A stretch of DNA of 64,000 nt from Brucella thiophenivorans (GCF_002252445.1 NZ_NNRJ01000019.1:1-64000); one strand, 5' to 3'. Positions 8,237 through 17,910 are shown, counted from the stretch's first letter. Notes: generated by a model not told the origin, from the letters alone. Program-made: numbers and translations.

Positions 8237-8647
8237 ATGGCTCGCGTCACCGTTGAGGACTGCGTAGATAAGGTCGAGAACCGTTTTGAACTGGTTCTGT
8301 TGGCCGGTCACCGTGCCCGACAGATTTCTCAGGGTGCTCAGATCACGATCGATCGTGACAACGATAAAAACCCTGTTGTTGCTCTGCGTGAAATTGCTGA
8401 CGAAACGCTTTCGCCTGACGATCTCAAGGAAGACTTGATCCATTCGTTGCAGAAGCATGTGGAAGTTGATGAGCCAGAAGCACCTGCGGCTGCGCCTGCT
8501 CAGCTCACAGATGCATCCGATGCGCTTGCTGAAGGCATAGCTGAAGCAGCCGAAGACGATGCGATTACCTTCGACAGCATGTCCGAAGAAGAACTGCTTG
8601 CTGGTATCGAAGGTCTGGTCGCTCCGGAAAAGAACGACGACTTCTAA
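8237..8647 (+). CDS. rpoZ: RNA polymerase omega subunit
   Basis: 136 residues from ATG 8237. The N-terminal omega core ([20 protein letters not shown], then [13 protein letters not shown] and [12 protein letters not shown]) is intact and binds the beta-prime subunit, helping polymerase assembly and forming part of the ppGpp site. The C-terminal ~65 residues are an acidic, alanine-rich extension ([21 protein letters not shown]) longer than in enteric omega but usual in Rhizobiales. It directly precedes rsh, the ppGpp enzyme, although a terminator separates the two. Confidence 0.96.
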   Translation: MARVTVEDCVDKVENRFELVLLAGHRARQISQGAQITIDRDNDKNPVVALREIADETLSPDDLKEDLIHSLQKHVEVDEPEAPAAAPAQLTDASDALAEGIAEAAEDDAITFDSMSEEELLAGIEGLVAPEKNDDF

Positions 8648-8671
8648 TAGCCTTACGGCTACCGTATTTTG

Positions 8672-8710
8672 CATGCGCTGTAGCCTGACGAGGCTATGGC
8701 GCATGTTTTT
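8672..8710 (+). terminator. Terminator of rpoZ
   Basis: Composite stem: CATGCGC pairs with GCGCATG and TAGCC with GGCTA, separated by a TG/TG mismatch, with a six-base loop and TTTTT after the stem. Confidence 0.85.
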
Positions 8711-8884
8711 ATCTGGCTGTTGCACCAAGGCTGCAGACTTTTCTCGGGGATGTGAGAAAGGCTGAGTTGTGAAATTAAGGCTCTTTGCAGAAAACAGGTC
8801 AGAAAGTTCGTGAATTATTATATTTATTAGCGATTTTCGGTCAAACTAGCTGCTTGATATAGGACGGTTAAGGAGTTTGCGTAG

Positions 8885-11128
8885 ATGATGCGCCAATATG
8901 AGCTTGTAGAGCGTGTTCAGCGATACAAGCCTGACGTCAACGAGGCGCTTCTCAACAAGGCATATGTTTATGCCATGCAGAAGCACGGCAGCCAGAAACG
9001 CGCATCCGGCGATCCTTATTTTTCCCATCCGCTTGAAGTAGCGGCAATTCTCACAGACATGCATTTGGATGAAGCGACCATTGCGATTGCGCTCCTGCAT
9101 GACACGATTGAAGACACGACTGCGACGCGTCAGGAAATCGACCAGCTTTTCGGACCTGAAATCGGCAAACTCGTTGAAGGGCTAACCAAGCTCAAGAAGC
9201 TTGACCTTGTTTCCAAGAAGGCTGTGCAGGCTGAAAACCTGCGCAAGTTGCTGCTGGCGATTTCCGAAGATGTGCGCGTGCTTCTGGTGAAGCTTGCTGA
9301 TCGTCTGCACAATATGCGCACGCTTGGCGTGATGCGCGAAGACAAGCGCCTGCGTATAGCTGAAGAAACCATGGACATCTATGCGCCGCTTGCTGGTCGC
9401 ATGGGTATGCAGGACACGCGTGAAGAGCTTGAAGAACTTGCCTTTCGCTATATCAATCCCGATGCTTGGCGCGCAGTCACGGATCGTCTTGCGGAGCTTT
9501 TAGAGAAGAACCGCGGGCTTCTACAAAAAATTGAAGAAGATCTTTCGGAAATTTTCCAGAAAAATGGCATCAAGGCCAGTGTCAAAAGCCGGCAGAAAAA
9601 GCCATGGTCGGTTTTCCGCAAGATGGAAACCAAAGGCCTGTCGTTCGAGCAGCTTTCCGATATTTTCGGCTTCCGCGTCATGGTCGATTCCACACAGGAT
9701 TGCTATCGTGCGCTTGGCTTGATCCATACCACTTGGTCCATGGTTCCGGGGCGGTTCAAAGATTATATTTCGACCCCAAAGCAGAACGATTATCGTTCGC
9801 TGCATACCACCATCATTGGCCCATCACGTCAGCGTATCGAATTGCAGATCCGCACACGCATGATGGATGAAATCGCTGAATTCGGTGTCGCGGCTCACTC
9901 GGTCTATAAAGATCGTGGCAGCGCCAACAATCCGCACAAGATTTCAACGGAAACCAACGCCTATGCGTGGTTGCGCCAAACCATTGAGCAGCTCTCCGAA
10001 GGCGACAATCCAGAAGAGTTTCTTGAGCATACCAAGCTCGAACTGTTTCAGGATCAGGTTTTCTGTTTTACGCCCAAGGGGCGTCTCATCGCGCTGCCGC
10101 GCGGGGCAACACCGATTGATTTTGCTTATGCGGTGCACACCGATATTGGCGACAGCTGTGTTGGTGCCAAGGTCAATGGCCGCATCATGCCTTTGATGAC
10201 AGAGCTTAAAAATGGCGATGAAGTCGATATTATCCGCTCGAAAGCGCAGGTGCCGCCTGCTGCATGGGAATCGCTTGTGGCAACAGGCAAGGCCCGCGCT
10301 GCTATTCGCCGTGCTACGCGCTCGGCAGTTCGAAAGCAGTATTCGGGCCTTGGCATGCGCATTCTTGAACGCGCATTCGAGCGTGCGGGTAAGACTTTCA
10401 GCAAGGATATTTTAAAGCCAAGCCTGCCTCGTCTTGCGCGCAAAGAAGTCGAGGATGTTCTGGCAGCGGTTGGTCGTGGCGAACTGCCATCGACCGACGT
10501 TGTGAAGGCGGTTTATCCTGACTATCAGGATACGCGTGTTACCTCTCAGAACAGCCCGGCAAAAACTGGTGAAAAGGGCTGGTTTAATATTCAAAACGCG
10601 GCTGGCATGATTTTCAAGGTGCCGGAAGGTTCTGAAGCCGCTCCTGAGCCTGTCGCTTCCGGTGAAAAACCAAAGCGTAAGGCCGTGCCGATCCGTGGTA
10701 CCAATTCTGATTTGCCGGTACGTTTTGCACCAGAAGGTGCCGTTCCCGGTGATCGCATCGTTGGTATTATGCAGCCGGGTGCTGGCATTACGATCTATCC
10801 TATCCAGTCGCCTGCATTGACTGCTTATGACGATCAGCCTGAGCGCTGGATTGATGTACGTTGGGATATTGACGAGGGAATGCACGAGCGCTTCCCGGCG
10901 CGGATAACCGTGTCAACGATCAATTCGCCCGGTTCTTTGGCTGAAATTGCGCAGATCATTGCAGCAAATGACACCAATATTCACAATCTTTCCATGGTGC
11001 GTACCGCACCCGATTTCACAGAGATGATTATCGATGTTGAAGTATGGGATCTTAAGCACCTCAACCGCATCATTTCCCAATTGAAAGAAAGCGTTGGCGT
11101 CAGTGACGCAAAGCGTGTGAACGGATAA
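8885..11128 (+). CDS. rsh: Bifunctional (p)ppGpp synthetase/hydrolase
   Basis: 747 residues from ATG 8885 behind AAGGAG at 8870-8875. The HD hydrolase domain has H48 (SHPLEVA) and LLHDTIEDT (H72, D73, E76, D77), so hydrolysis should be active. The RelA/SpoT synthetase domain follows at about 240-360, with MVPGRFKDYIS and DYRSLHTT. A TGS domain begins near 395 (VFCFTPKGRLIALPRGAT) and an ACT domain occupies the last ~75 residues. Alphaproteobacteria usually carry this one long Rsh for the stringent response. The next gene, pyrE, starts six bases after the stop codon, so the two are probably co-transcribed. Confidence 0.95.
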   Translation: MMRQYELVERVQRYKPDVNEALLNKAYVYAMQKHGSQKRASGDPYFSHPLEVAAILTDMHLDEATIAIALLHDTIEDTTATRQEIDQLFGPEIGKLVEGLTKLKKLDLVSKKAVQAENLRKLLLAISEDVRVLLVKLADRLHNMRTLGVMREDKRLRIAEETMDIYAPLAGRMGMQDTREELEELAFRYINPDAWRAVTDRLAELLEKNRGLLQKIEEDLSEIFQKNGIKASVKSRQKKPWSVFRKMETKGLSFEQLSDIFGFRVMVDSTQDCYRALGLIHTTWSMVPGRFKDYISTPKQNDYRSLHTTIIGPSRQRIELQIRTRMMDEIAEFGVAAHSVYKDRGSANNPHKISTETNAYAWLRQTIEQLSEGDNPEEFLEHTKLELFQDQVFCFTPKGRLIALPRGATPIDFAYAVHTDIGDSCVGAKVNGRIMPLMTELKNGDEVDIIRSKAQVPPAAWESLVATGKARAAIRRATRSAVRKQYSGLGMRILERAFERAGKTFSKDILKPSLPRLARKEVEDVLAAVGRGELPSTDVVKAVYPDYQDTRVTSQNSPAKTGEKGWFNIQNAAGMIFKVPEGSEAAPEPVASGEKPKRKAVPIRGTNSDLPVRFAPEGAVPGDRIVGIMQPGAGITIYPIQSPALTAYDDQPERWIDVRWDIDEGMHERFPARITVSTINSPGSLAEIAQIIAANDTNIHNLSMVRTAPDFTEMIIDVEVWDLKHLNRIISQLKESVGVSDAKRVNG

Positions 11129-11134
11129 GGCAAA

Positions 11135-11713
11135 ATGAAAACTGAAGACGTCCTTGCTGTCTTCCGCGAAGCGGGAGCGATCCTTGAAGGCCATTTTATT
11201 CTGACATCTGGCCTGCGCAGCCCGATTTTCTTGCAGAAGGCACGCGTGTTCATGCATGCCGACAAAACGGAAAGACTCTGCAAGGCGCTTGCGGAAAAGA
11301 TCAAGGCTGCCGATCTCGGTCCAATAAACTATGTTGTCGGTCCAGCAATTGGCGGTCTTATCCCGTCTTATGAAACCTCGCGACATCTCGGTGTGCCATC
11401 AGTATGGGTCGAGCGTGAAGACGGTACTTTCCGTTTGCGCCGTTTCGATTTGCCGAAAGGCTCACGCGTCGTGATTGTTGAAGACATCGTCACCACGGGC
11501 TTGTCGATTCGCGAAACCATCGATTGCATGAAGGACATCGGCATCGAAGTGGTCGCTGCCGCTTGTATCGTGGATCGTTCTGCTGGCAAGGCTGATGTTG
11601 GCACCAAGCTGATTTCGCTTGCTGAGTATGAAGTTCCAGCCTATTCGCCCGATAATTTGCCACCGGATCTCGCTGCAATTCCAGCGATTAAGCCGGGCAG
11701 CCGCAATATCTGA
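11135..11713 (+). CDS. pyrE: Orotate phosphoribosyltransferase
   Basis: 192 residues. The enzyme transfers ribose-5-phosphate from PRPP to orotate, giving OMP in pyrimidine synthesis. The PRPP-binding signature [15 protein letters not shown] lies at about 111-125, and [10 protein letters not shown] near the N-terminus matches the orotate-binding region. The start ATG is six bases behind rsh, with AAGGC as a weak ribosome binding site inside the rsh stop region, suggesting translational coupling. A long hairpin follows the gene. The dihydroorotase gene of the same pathway is 12 kb away at 23.5 kb. Confidence 0.96.
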   Translation: MKTEDVLAVFREAGAILEGHFILTSGLRSPIFLQKARVFMHADKTERLCKALAEKIKAADLGPINYVVGPAIGGLIPSYETSRHLGVPSVWVEREDGTFRLRRFDLPKGSRVVIVEDIVTTGLSIRETIDCMKDIGIEVVAAACIVDRSAGKADVGTKLISLAEYEVPAYSPDNLPPDLAAIPAIKPGSRNI

Positions 11714-11743
11714 TAAGCTTCCGTTACAATATTGATTTTGTTG

Positions 11744-11780
11744 AGCGCAATTTCGCCGTGCGGCGAAATTGCGCTTTGCG
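11744..11780 (+). terminator. Terminator of the rsh-pyrE operon
   Basis: A perfect 14-base-pair stem (AGCGCAATTTCGCC / GGCGAAATTGCGCT) with loop GTGC. The following T tract is short and interrupted (TTGCGTTATTG), so termination may be partial. Confidence 0.7.
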
Positions 11781-11842
11781 TTATTGCTCCCGCACCCTTA
11801 TTTTAGGGGAGGGCAAGCATACGCCCTAATCCCCCTGCGTAG

Positions 11843-11945
11843 AGCGGTTCCTGATTAGACGGAATCGTAAGAACCGTTCTATCAAATTGTTTATCGCATT
11901 ATCTCACGCAAAACCGCTTCGCACTTTTGCTGGATATGCTCTAGG
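11843..11945 (-). repeat. Dispersed palindromic intergenic repeat, copy 2 (inverted orientation)
   Basis: Read on the minus strand this gives CATATCCAGCAAAAGTGCG then AAGCGGTTTTGCG, the same core as the copies near 49.3 and 62.3 kb. It is extended by a second inverted pair (AGAGCGGTTCCTGATT near 11841 against AAGAACCGTTCT near 11869). It lies directly upstream of the FNR-type regulator gene. Confidence 0.65.
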
Positions 11946-11953
11946 AATTCATT

Positions 11954-12703
11954 GTGGCTGTTGCGCCTCTCATATTTGACCAAAAAGCTTCTCATCGGGC
12001 GCCGTGTGGCGTCTGCGTGGATTGTGATGTACGGCGCATGGCTGTGTGTTCAGCACTCGATGACGGCGATCTTGATGCTCTTGAATCCATCATGTCGTCG
12101 AAAAAGCTTGATGCCAATGAAATGCTGGTGGAAGAGGGGGATCCAAAGCGCCGTGTTTTCAGCCTGACGTCTGGCATGCTGCGTATTTATACCTCACTCC
12201 CCGATGGACGTCGCCAGATTGCTGGATTTCTGGTTCCGGGCGATTATCTTGGACTAGCCGATGACGAGGTTTATTCGCAGTCGGCAGAAGCTGTCGTACC
12301 TTCCGTTCTCTGCGCCTTTTCGGCAAAGGAAATGGATGGGCTGATGGAAAACTTTCCCAAGCTCAAAGAGCGTCTTTACCAAATGACGCGCGAAGCGCTG
12401 CGGACGGCGCGCGATAATCAGCTTGTGCTCGGTCGTCTTGCTCCGGTGGAAAAGCTTGCAAGTTTTCTTCTGGTTCTGGCCGCGCGTACTGAAAAGCGCG
12501 GCGGCAAACCCAATCTTGTTCATTTGTCGATGAACCGCACCGATATTGCTGATTATCTTGGCCTGACGATCGAAACGGTCAGCCGCAGCTTTACCAAGTT
12601 GAAGACACAGGGACTTATCCAGTTGATCGATTCCAATACCGTCGAGATATTGTCACGTCGTTCGCTTGCCTCGGTTGCGGGTATGGACCCGGAAAATATT
12701 TAA
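11954..12703 (+). CDS. fnrN: FNR/FnrN-type oxygen-sensing transcriptional regulator
   Basis: 249 residues from GTG 11954 with AGGAA at 11943-11947. The N-terminus carries C18, C21, C24 and C32 (CGVCVDC and AVC) and the cNMP-like domain carries C120 (VPSVLCAF), enough for the oxygen-labile [4Fe-4S] cluster of true FNR proteins. The DNA-binding helix reads YLGLTIETVSRSFTKL, with the Glu-x-x-Ser-Arg pattern that reads TTGAT half-sites. A perfect TTGAT-N4-ATCAA box lies immediately downstream in front of hemN, so hemN is a likely target. Family members switch gene expression to low-oxygen metabolism. Distinction from FixK rests on the cysteines. Confidence 0.9.
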   Translation: MAVAPLIFDQKASHRAPCGVCVDCDVRRMAVCSALDDGDLDALESIMSSKKLDANEMLVEEGDPKRRVFSLTSGMLRIYTSLPDGRRQIAGFLVPGDYLGLADDEVYSQSAEAVVPSVLCAFSAKEMDGLMENFPKLKERLYQMTREALRTARDNQLVLGRLAPVEKLASFLLVLAARTEKRGGKPNLVHLSMNRTDIADYLGLTIETVSRSFTKLKTQGLIQLIDSNTVEILSRRSLASVAGMDPENI

Positions 12704-12729
12704 CCCGCAATTTATTTGTTTTGATTTGG

Positions 12730-12743
12730 TTGATTCAAATCAA
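12730..12743 (+). promoter_or_regulatory. FNR box (anaerobox) upstream of hemN
   Basis: TTGATTCAAATCAA is a perfect match to the FNR/FixK consensus TTGAT-N4-ATCAA. If it works at the usual position about 41 bases ahead of the start of transcription, the hemN message would begin near 12778 and have a leader of roughly 200 bases. Confidence 0.85.
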
Positions 12744-12986
12744 TGTATTTTGCGGAAACACCCACTAAACCTGATCATGGAAACGGACGCAGCATAGTCA
12801 AATGTTGCTCTATTTTGATGAGGGATTGGGTTTTGTTGTGGCTGACAATTACAATATCGGCTGTTATGCATGCGGGCTTCCTTGCCGCATCATGCCGACT
12901 TGCCCTGCAGAGTGCCCATCTTCGTCCAGTGCACGTAAAGGTGAGAGATTTTCGCCTGATCGTCAGGAACGAGGATTGGAATTATC

Positions 12987-14321
12987 ATGCATGAAGCCGC
13001 GATAAGACGTTATGCGGCGCTGGCCGTTCCACGCTACACATCATTCCCTACTGCTGCGGATTTTACGCCGGTCACACCTGAGAGCACACGCCGCTGGTTG
13101 CGCCAGATCGGCCCGGAAGAAGGCGTCTCGCTTTATATCCATGTGCCGTATTGCAAAGAGATTTGTCACTATTGCGGATGCCATTCTAAGATGGCTGTTC
13201 GTGAGGACGTAATAGAAAACTTCGTTATCGCGCTTTTAAGCGAGATCGAAACTGTAAGTGCAAGCCTGACGGCTCGTCCGCAAGTTGTGCATTTACACTG
13301 GGGCGGGGGCACCCCTTCTATCCTGCATGCAAACCAGTTCAAACGCATCGTGGCAGCACTTCGTCTGTCGTTCGATTTCCATCCAGATATGGAACACGCG
13401 ATTGAACTTGATCCACGCACGGTTAATCCTATTCTGGTCAAGACTTTGGCCCTGATCGGCGTCAATCGTGCCAGCCTCGGTGTGCAGGACGTCAATGCCG
13501 ATGTTCAGAAGGCAATCGGTCGCATTCAGCCGATAGAAACTGTTGTAAGGGCTGCAATGCTTTTGCGTGAAGTCGGGATTGATCGACTGAACTTTGACCT
13601 GATTTACGGTCTGCCACTTCAGACGGTGGAAAGTCTTCGCGAGACCTGTGAACGTGTGGCTGTAATGAAACCGGATCGTGTCGCCTGCTTTGGTTATGCG
13701 CATCTGCCGCAACGTCGCGCCAATCAAAAACTGATCGACGAAAGCCTTCTGCCCGATGCAGATGAACGTTTTGCGCAGGCAAGCACAGTTGCTGAAAGCT
13801 TCATTAGTTTTGGTTATCAGCCGGTTGGCATCGATCACTTCGCATTGCCTGATGATGCGTTGGCCGTTGCTGCCGAAAACGGCACGCTGCACCGCAATTT
13901 TCAGGGCTACACAACGGATCGGTGCCAGACACTGATTGGCTTAGGACCTTCATCGATTTCGCAATACCCAGCTGGCTATACGCAGAACATTTCCGATGTC
14001 GGCCAATACAGCAAACGTGTTGTAACAGGTGGCCTTGCAACTGTGCGGGGCTATTCGATGCGCGACAGCGACAGACTGCGGGCAAGTATCATCACGGCAC
14101 TCATGTGCAACTTCCGGGTTGATCTTAACCTCGCTGCACCGGGCATCGAGTTTTCCGATGAAATGGCTTTGCTGCGCCCGCTGGTGGCTGACGGATTGGT
14201 CGAAGTGCGCGATGGCGTCATCACTGCAACGAAAGATGGCAAGCCACTGATTCGTTTGGTTGCCGCGACCTTCGACGAGTTTCGCAGGGAGAGCATGCCG
14301 GGCTTTAGTTTCGCCGTGTGA
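12987..14321 (+). CDS. hemN: Oxygen-independent coproporphyrinogen III dehydrogenase
   Basis: 444 residues from ATG 12987 with GAGGA at 12971-12975. This radical-SAM enzyme converts coproporphyrinogen III to protoporphyrinogen IX without oxygen. The cluster motif CxxxCxxC is C56, C60 and C63 (PYCKEICHYCGCHS), the SAM-binding glycine motif is WGGGTPS near 108-114, and the HemN C-terminal domain is present. Length agrees with true HemN rather than the shorter HemW. The FNR box upstream and the FNR gene next door fit induction at low oxygen. A terminator stands about 120 bases downstream. Confidence 0.95.
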   Translation: MHEAAIRRYAALAVPRYTSFPTAADFTPVTPESTRRWLRQIGPEEGVSLYIHVPYCKEICHYCGCHSKMAVREDVIENFVIALLSEIETVSASLTARPQVVHLHWGGGTPSILHANQFKRIVAALRLSFDFHPDMEHAIELDPRTVNPILVKTLALIGVNRASLGVQDVNADVQKAIGRIQPIETVVRAAMLLREVGIDRLNFDLIYGLPLQTVESLRETCERVAVMKPDRVACFGYAHLPQRRANQKLIDESLLPDADERFAQASTVAESFISFGYQPVGIDHFALPDDALAVAAENGTLHRNFQGYTTDRCQTLIGLGPSSISQYPAGYTQNISDVGQYSKRVVTGGLATVRGYSMRDSDRLRASIITALMCNFRVDLNLAAPGIEFSDEMALLRPLVADGLVEVRDGVITATKDGKPLIRLVAATFDEFRRESMPGFSFAV

Positions 14322-14441
14322 AATATTTTACGCATGTTGCAGATAGACATCGCAATGTGCGCTAGAACAAAGAAATGAAGTGAGCTTCACTTTATTTCAG
14401 AGCTGCCGCTGCACCGGGCCGTCAAATGGTCAGTGGCATCA

Positions 14442-14484
14442 GGAGCACCGTTCGTTGGGGGATGAGCGGTGCTCCGCCTTTTTA
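14442..14484. terminator. Terminator between hemN and the exporter gene
   Basis: A nine-base-pair stem (GGAGCACCG / CGGTGCTCC) with a 16-base loop and CCTTTTTATT on the plus side. It lies between the convergent hemN and exporter genes. Confidence 0.75.
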
Positions 14485-14498
14485 TTCAAAGGCTGAGC

Positions 14499-15704
14499 TT
14501 ATCGAGCCTTTTGCATCTTCGGCAGGAAAATCGTCAGAAGACCTAAGAGCGGCAGATAAGAGCAGATCTGATAGACAAACTCGATGCTTGTCCGGTCTGC
14601 AACGATGCCGAGCAATGCCGCCGCAATACCGGCAATGCCGAATGCCAGGCCGAAGAACAGTCCTGAAACCATGCCGACACGTCCGGGAAGCAGTTCCTGC
14701 GCAAAGACGATGATTGCCGGGAAGGCCGAAGCCAGAACAAAGCCGATGATCACGGTCAGAATTGCTGTGACTTCGAGATTTGCATAAGGCAGCGCGAGTG
14801 TGAAAGGCAGAATTCCTAAGATCGAAACCCAGATCACCGTGCGTGTGCCGATCTTGTCGCCGATAGGCCCACCAACAATTGTGCCTGCCGCAACAGCGCC
14901 AAGGAACAGGAACAGAAGCAACTGCGACGCCTGAACGGTCACGCCAAAATGGCTGATCGTATAGAATGTATAGTAGCTTGTGAGGCTCGCCATATAGACA
15001 TATTTGGTGAAGATCAGCAGGGCAAGAACACCAATCGAAGCGATCACCTTGTTGCGCGGCAAAGGCAGCGTTTTGTCGGCCTTTGGCTTGTGCTTATTGG
15101 CGAGGTTATGCTGATTGTACCAGTTGCCGACATACCAGAGCAGTGCCATGCCGATCAGTGCCGCGATCGAAAACCACGATACACTTGCCTGTCCGAAGGG
15201 CAGGACGATGAAAGCCGCAAGCAATGGTCCGATTGATGAACCGAAATTGCCACCGACCTGAAACATAGACTGTGCAAAGCCATGGCGACCGCCCGATGCA
15301 AGGCGTGCAACACGCGCAGCCTCTGGGTGGAACACGGAAGAGCCAAAGCCAATAAAGGCGGCACCCAATAGCAGGGCTGAATAGTGATGTGCTGTGGCAA
15401 GCAGTATCAGGCCGATCAGCGTGCAACCCATCCCGAAGGGAAGCGAATACGGCATCGGGCGGCGATCCGTATAGATGCCGACGATTGGTTGCAGGATCGA
15501 AGCCGTGACCTGAAAAGTGAAGGTGAGCAGACCAATCTGCCAGAAGGACAGGCTGTAATTGTCTTTCAGCATCGGATAGATGGCAGGAAGCAGTGACTGC
15601 ATCATGTCATTGAGGAAATGGCCCATACTGGTGGCCAGAATGATGGCGAGAACCGTATTGTTCGCGCTGCTTTCTGAAGGCTGCTCGGCAGCATTCGTGC
15701 TCAT
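14499..15704 (-). CDS. fsr: MFS exporter, fosmidomycin-resistance (Fsr) type
   Basis: 401 residues from ATG 15704, which has GGAG ten bases upstream; a longer frame exists but adds a non-conserved extension. The sequence has about twelve hydrophobic segments. SMGHFLNDMMQSLLPAIYP near the N-terminus and FHPEAARVARLASGG in the middle are typical of the Fsr subfamily of the major facilitator superfamily, which exports fosmidomycin and some other compounds. A divergent AraC-type regulator shares its upstream region, so expression is probably controlled by that protein. The natural substrate is unknown. Confidence 0.85.
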   Translation of the reverse strand: MSTNAAEQPSESSANNTVLAIILATSMGHFLNDMMQSLLPAIYPMLKDNYSLSFWQIGLLTFTFQVTASILQPIVGIYTDRRPMPYSLPFGMGCTLIGLILLATAHHYSALLLGAAFIGFGSSVFHPEAARVARLASGGRHGFAQSMFQVGGNFGSSIGPLLAAFIVLPFGQASVSWFSIAALIGMALLWYVGNWYNQHNLANKHKPKADKTLPLPRNKVIASIGVLALLIFTKYVYMASLTSYYTFYTISHFGVTVQASQLLLFLFLGAVAAGTIVGGPIGDKIGTRTVIWVSILGILPFTLALPYANLEVTAILTVIIGFVLASAFPAIIVFAQELLPGRVGMVSGLFFGLAFGIAGIAAALLGIVADRTSIEFVYQICSYLPLLGLLTIFLPKMQKAR

Positions 15705-15867
15705 AATTTTACTCCGAAGATCACATGTGAGGGAATTTTCCCTGTAATTTGGGCTGATCAAGCAGGGTTGTTGTTCGAATATTACCCTCGTGGTCCTTTC
15801 ATAATTAGATTGTTTCGCGCCTGCTTTCGTGATTTGGTCCATTACTTTCGAGAGTGGGCCAAAGCTA

Positions 15868-16743
15868 ATGAAGCCGAAATCACCTCCGGGGCTTTTATTA
15901 CCGGGCAGTGAAGACCTGCAAAGGTTTCATGAAGACCGTATCGCTATGCTTGAAAAGCTGAGCGGGCCGGTAATTGCTCTGCCGACAGAATATCCCGATG
16001 GCTATTTTGTCCCCCAGCATAGCCACAGCCGGGCGCAGCTTTTGTGCGCGTCGCACGGTGTGGTACTGGTGACAACGGATGCCGGACGCTGGATGATCCC
16101 TGGCGATCACGCGATCTGGATACCTGCGGGTGTCAAACATTCCGTAGAGATCGTTGGCGACGTGTTTATGCGCTCCATCTATATCGCAGTGGATGCCATT
16201 TCGGGCGTGCCAGATTATCTGCATGTGGTCGGCATGACCGATTTGATGCGCTGTCTGATCATCGACGCAACATTGGTTGACAGCATTCCAGAGCCGGGAA
16301 GCCGCGATGCTTTGGTGATAGAGCTGATTCTGCGAGACTTGCACACTCTGCCGCAAAGACCGCTTGGCTTGCCTTTCCCCGCCGATATTCGCCTGCAAAA
16401 GCTCTGCCGTGATTTTGTGAAATCACCGTCTGCGCGCGCGACGATTGATGACTGGGCCGACCGTATGGCCATGAGCCGGCGTTCATTCACCCGCCATTTT
16501 CAGCGTGAAACCGGAGTTAGCTTGTCTGTGTGGCGGCAGCAGGCTTGTCTTTTCGCAGCTCTTCCACGTCTGAGCGAAGGAGAGCCGGTAACAAGTGTAG
16601 CCCTTGATCTTGGTTATGATAGCGTGTCTGCATTTACGACAATGTTTCGCCGTATGCTGGGGGTATCGCCGAAGTTCTATTCGCCACGAATACACTCGGT
16701 ATCCGTCGAAGGCAGTGTTCGACACCCTTCTGCATCGTTATAA
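15868..16743 (+). CDS. AraC-family transcriptional regulator with cupin-like sensor domain
   Basis: 291 residues from ATG 15868; a GTG 13 codons upstream is an alternative. The N-terminal ~130 residues look like an AraC-type beta-barrel sensor (YFVPQHSHSRAQLL, then GDHAIWIPAGVKHSVEI). The C-terminal ~100 residues hold the two helix-turn-helix motifs (WADRMAMSRRSFTRHFQRET and SVALDLGYDSVSAFTTMFRR), ending in MLGVSPKFY. The gene diverges from the Fsr-type exporter across 163 bases, the usual layout for a local regulator of an efflux gene. The effector cannot be read from the sequence. Confidence 0.88.
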   Translation: MKPKSPPGLLLPGSEDLQRFHEDRIAMLEKLSGPVIALPTEYPDGYFVPQHSHSRAQLLCASHGVVLVTTDAGRWMIPGDHAIWIPAGVKHSVEIVGDVFMRSIYIAVDAISGVPDYLHVVGMTDLMRCLIIDATLVDSIPEPGSRDALVIELILRDLHTLPQRPLGLPFPADIRLQKLCRDFVKSPSARATIDDWADRMAMSRRSFTRHFQRETGVSLSVWRQQACLFAALPRLSEGEPVTSVALDLGYDSVSAFTTMFRRMLGVSPKFYSPRIHSVSVEGSVRHPSASL

Positions 16744-16786
16744 TAATAACAATTGTTTCATTGCGAAGAGAGCAGTATGAGAAGCT

Positions 16787-17362
16787 ATGTTATTTCAACG
16801 CCGAATTCCGCCGACCCGAAGCGAGCGCTTTAGAACGCTTGTCTGGCCGCGCCGCTCATTTGCCCGCTCGTTTAAATATGGCGGCAAGCGTGTGCTGCGC
16901 ATCACTGCATCTCCGCATGCAGTTGCTGCGGGGCTGGCCGTTGGCGTTTTTGCAGCTTTCACACCGTTTTTCGGCTTTCATCTGATTATCGCAATTGTGC
17001 TGGCCTACTTTTTGGCTGGTAATATTGCCGCTGCAGCGCTCGGCACAACGCTGGCCAACCCGCTGACGCTGCCGTTCATCTGGGGCAGCACCTATGAGCT
17101 TGGCCGTTTCGTTATCAGCGGTGATATTGAAAGCGCGCCACCACTGCATCTAGGTCATGCGCTTCAGACAATGAAATTCAGTGAAGTCTGGTCGCCGCTG
17201 TTAAAGCCCATGCTGTTTGGATCGACCATTCTCGGCGCATTTTTTGCGGTGATCGCCTATTTCGTGACACGCTTTGCAGTTACCGCGTTTCGCCGACGCA
17301 GGCTTGAGCGCTTGGCACAAAAACATCTTTTGGAAGGCAAGCGGGAGCCGCAAAAAATATGA
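16787..17362 (+). CDS. DUF2062 membrane protein
   Basis: 191 residues. The DUF2062 core is recognisable: [19 protein letters not shown] at about 42-60, then [16 protein letters not shown] and [12 protein letters not shown], forming two to three membrane segments, with a further helix near 145-165 and a basic cytoplasmic tail ([19 protein letters not shown]). The function of the family is unknown. Its stop codon overlaps the acpS start in an ATGA, so it is translationally coupled to acpS and belongs to the acpS-lepB-rnc-era-recO gene run. Confidence 0.8.
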   Translation: MLFQRRIPPTRSERFRTLVWPRRSFARSFKYGGKRVLRITASPHAVAAGLAVGVFAAFTPFFGFHLIIAIVLAYFLAGNIAAAALGTTLANPLTLPFIWGSTYELGRFVISGDIESAPPLHLGHALQTMKFSEVWSPLLKPMLFGSTILGAFFAVIAYFVTRFAVTAFRRRRLERLAQKHLLEGKREPQKI

Positions 17363-17763
17363 TCATCGGCATTGGCAGCGATCTGATCGATATTCGCCGC
17401 GTAGAAAAGACCCTCGAAAAGCACGGCGATCGTTTCACTAAACGCGTTTTTACTGACATTGAACAAGTAAAATCCGACGGTCGTAAACAGCGTGCGGCGT
17501 CCTATGCCAAACGATTTGCCGCTAAAGAAGCATGCTCCAAAGCGCTCGGAACTGGCCTTTCAAATGGTGTTTTCTGGCGCGACATGGGCGTTGTGAATAC
17601 GCCGTCCGGCAAACCCACCATGAAACTGACAGGCGGGGCCGCAGAGCAGTTGAAGCGTCTGCTGCCTAAAGGCAAACGCGCTGCCATACATCTGACAATT
17701 ACCGATGATTTTCCTCTTGCGCAGGCTTTCGTGATTATCGAAGCATTGCCTGAAAATGAATAA
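17359..17763 (+). CDS. acpS: Holo-[acyl-carrier-protein] synthase
   Basis: 134 residues. AcpS transfers 4'-phosphopantetheine from CoA to a serine of apo-ACP. The metal-binding motif [12 protein letters not shown] (D8) is at the N-terminus and the second motif [14 protein letters not shown] (Glu near 57) follows, both intact. [17 protein letters not shown] is the usual C-terminal strand. The start overlaps the DUF2062 stop as ATGA. The neighbours lepB, rnc, era and recO make up a cluster common in alphaproteobacteria. Confidence 0.95.
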   Translation: MIIGIGSDLIDIRRVEKTLEKHGDRFTKRVFTDIEQVKSDGRKQRAASYAKRFAAKEACSKALGTGLSNGVFWRDMGVVNTPSGKPTMKLTGGAAEQLKRLLPKGKRAAIHLTITDDFPLAQAFVIIEALPENE

Positions 17764-17910
17764 TACGCGCCGCGTAAGTGTGGCAAACACCAAAACAATT
17801 GCGATTGTGGCAGGTAAACTCCTGCTCATAATCGTGCGAGAAGCGGCTGAGCGGATTGCTTCACGCAATCATAGCCGTTATTAGATCGCACATCGGCAAG
17901 CGGAGATACA

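Noticed and set aside
11954-11956. Replacing the GTG start of the FNR regulator by a downstream ATG
   Set aside because: A later start would remove the cysteine cluster (residues 18-32) that defines this regulator type.
12802-13005. Cysteine-rich 67-codon frame in the hemN leader (GCYACGLPCRIMPTCPAEC)
   Set aside because: No ribosome binding site and it overlaps the hemN start in another frame. A regulatory peptide is not excluded, but nothing positive supports it beyond composition.
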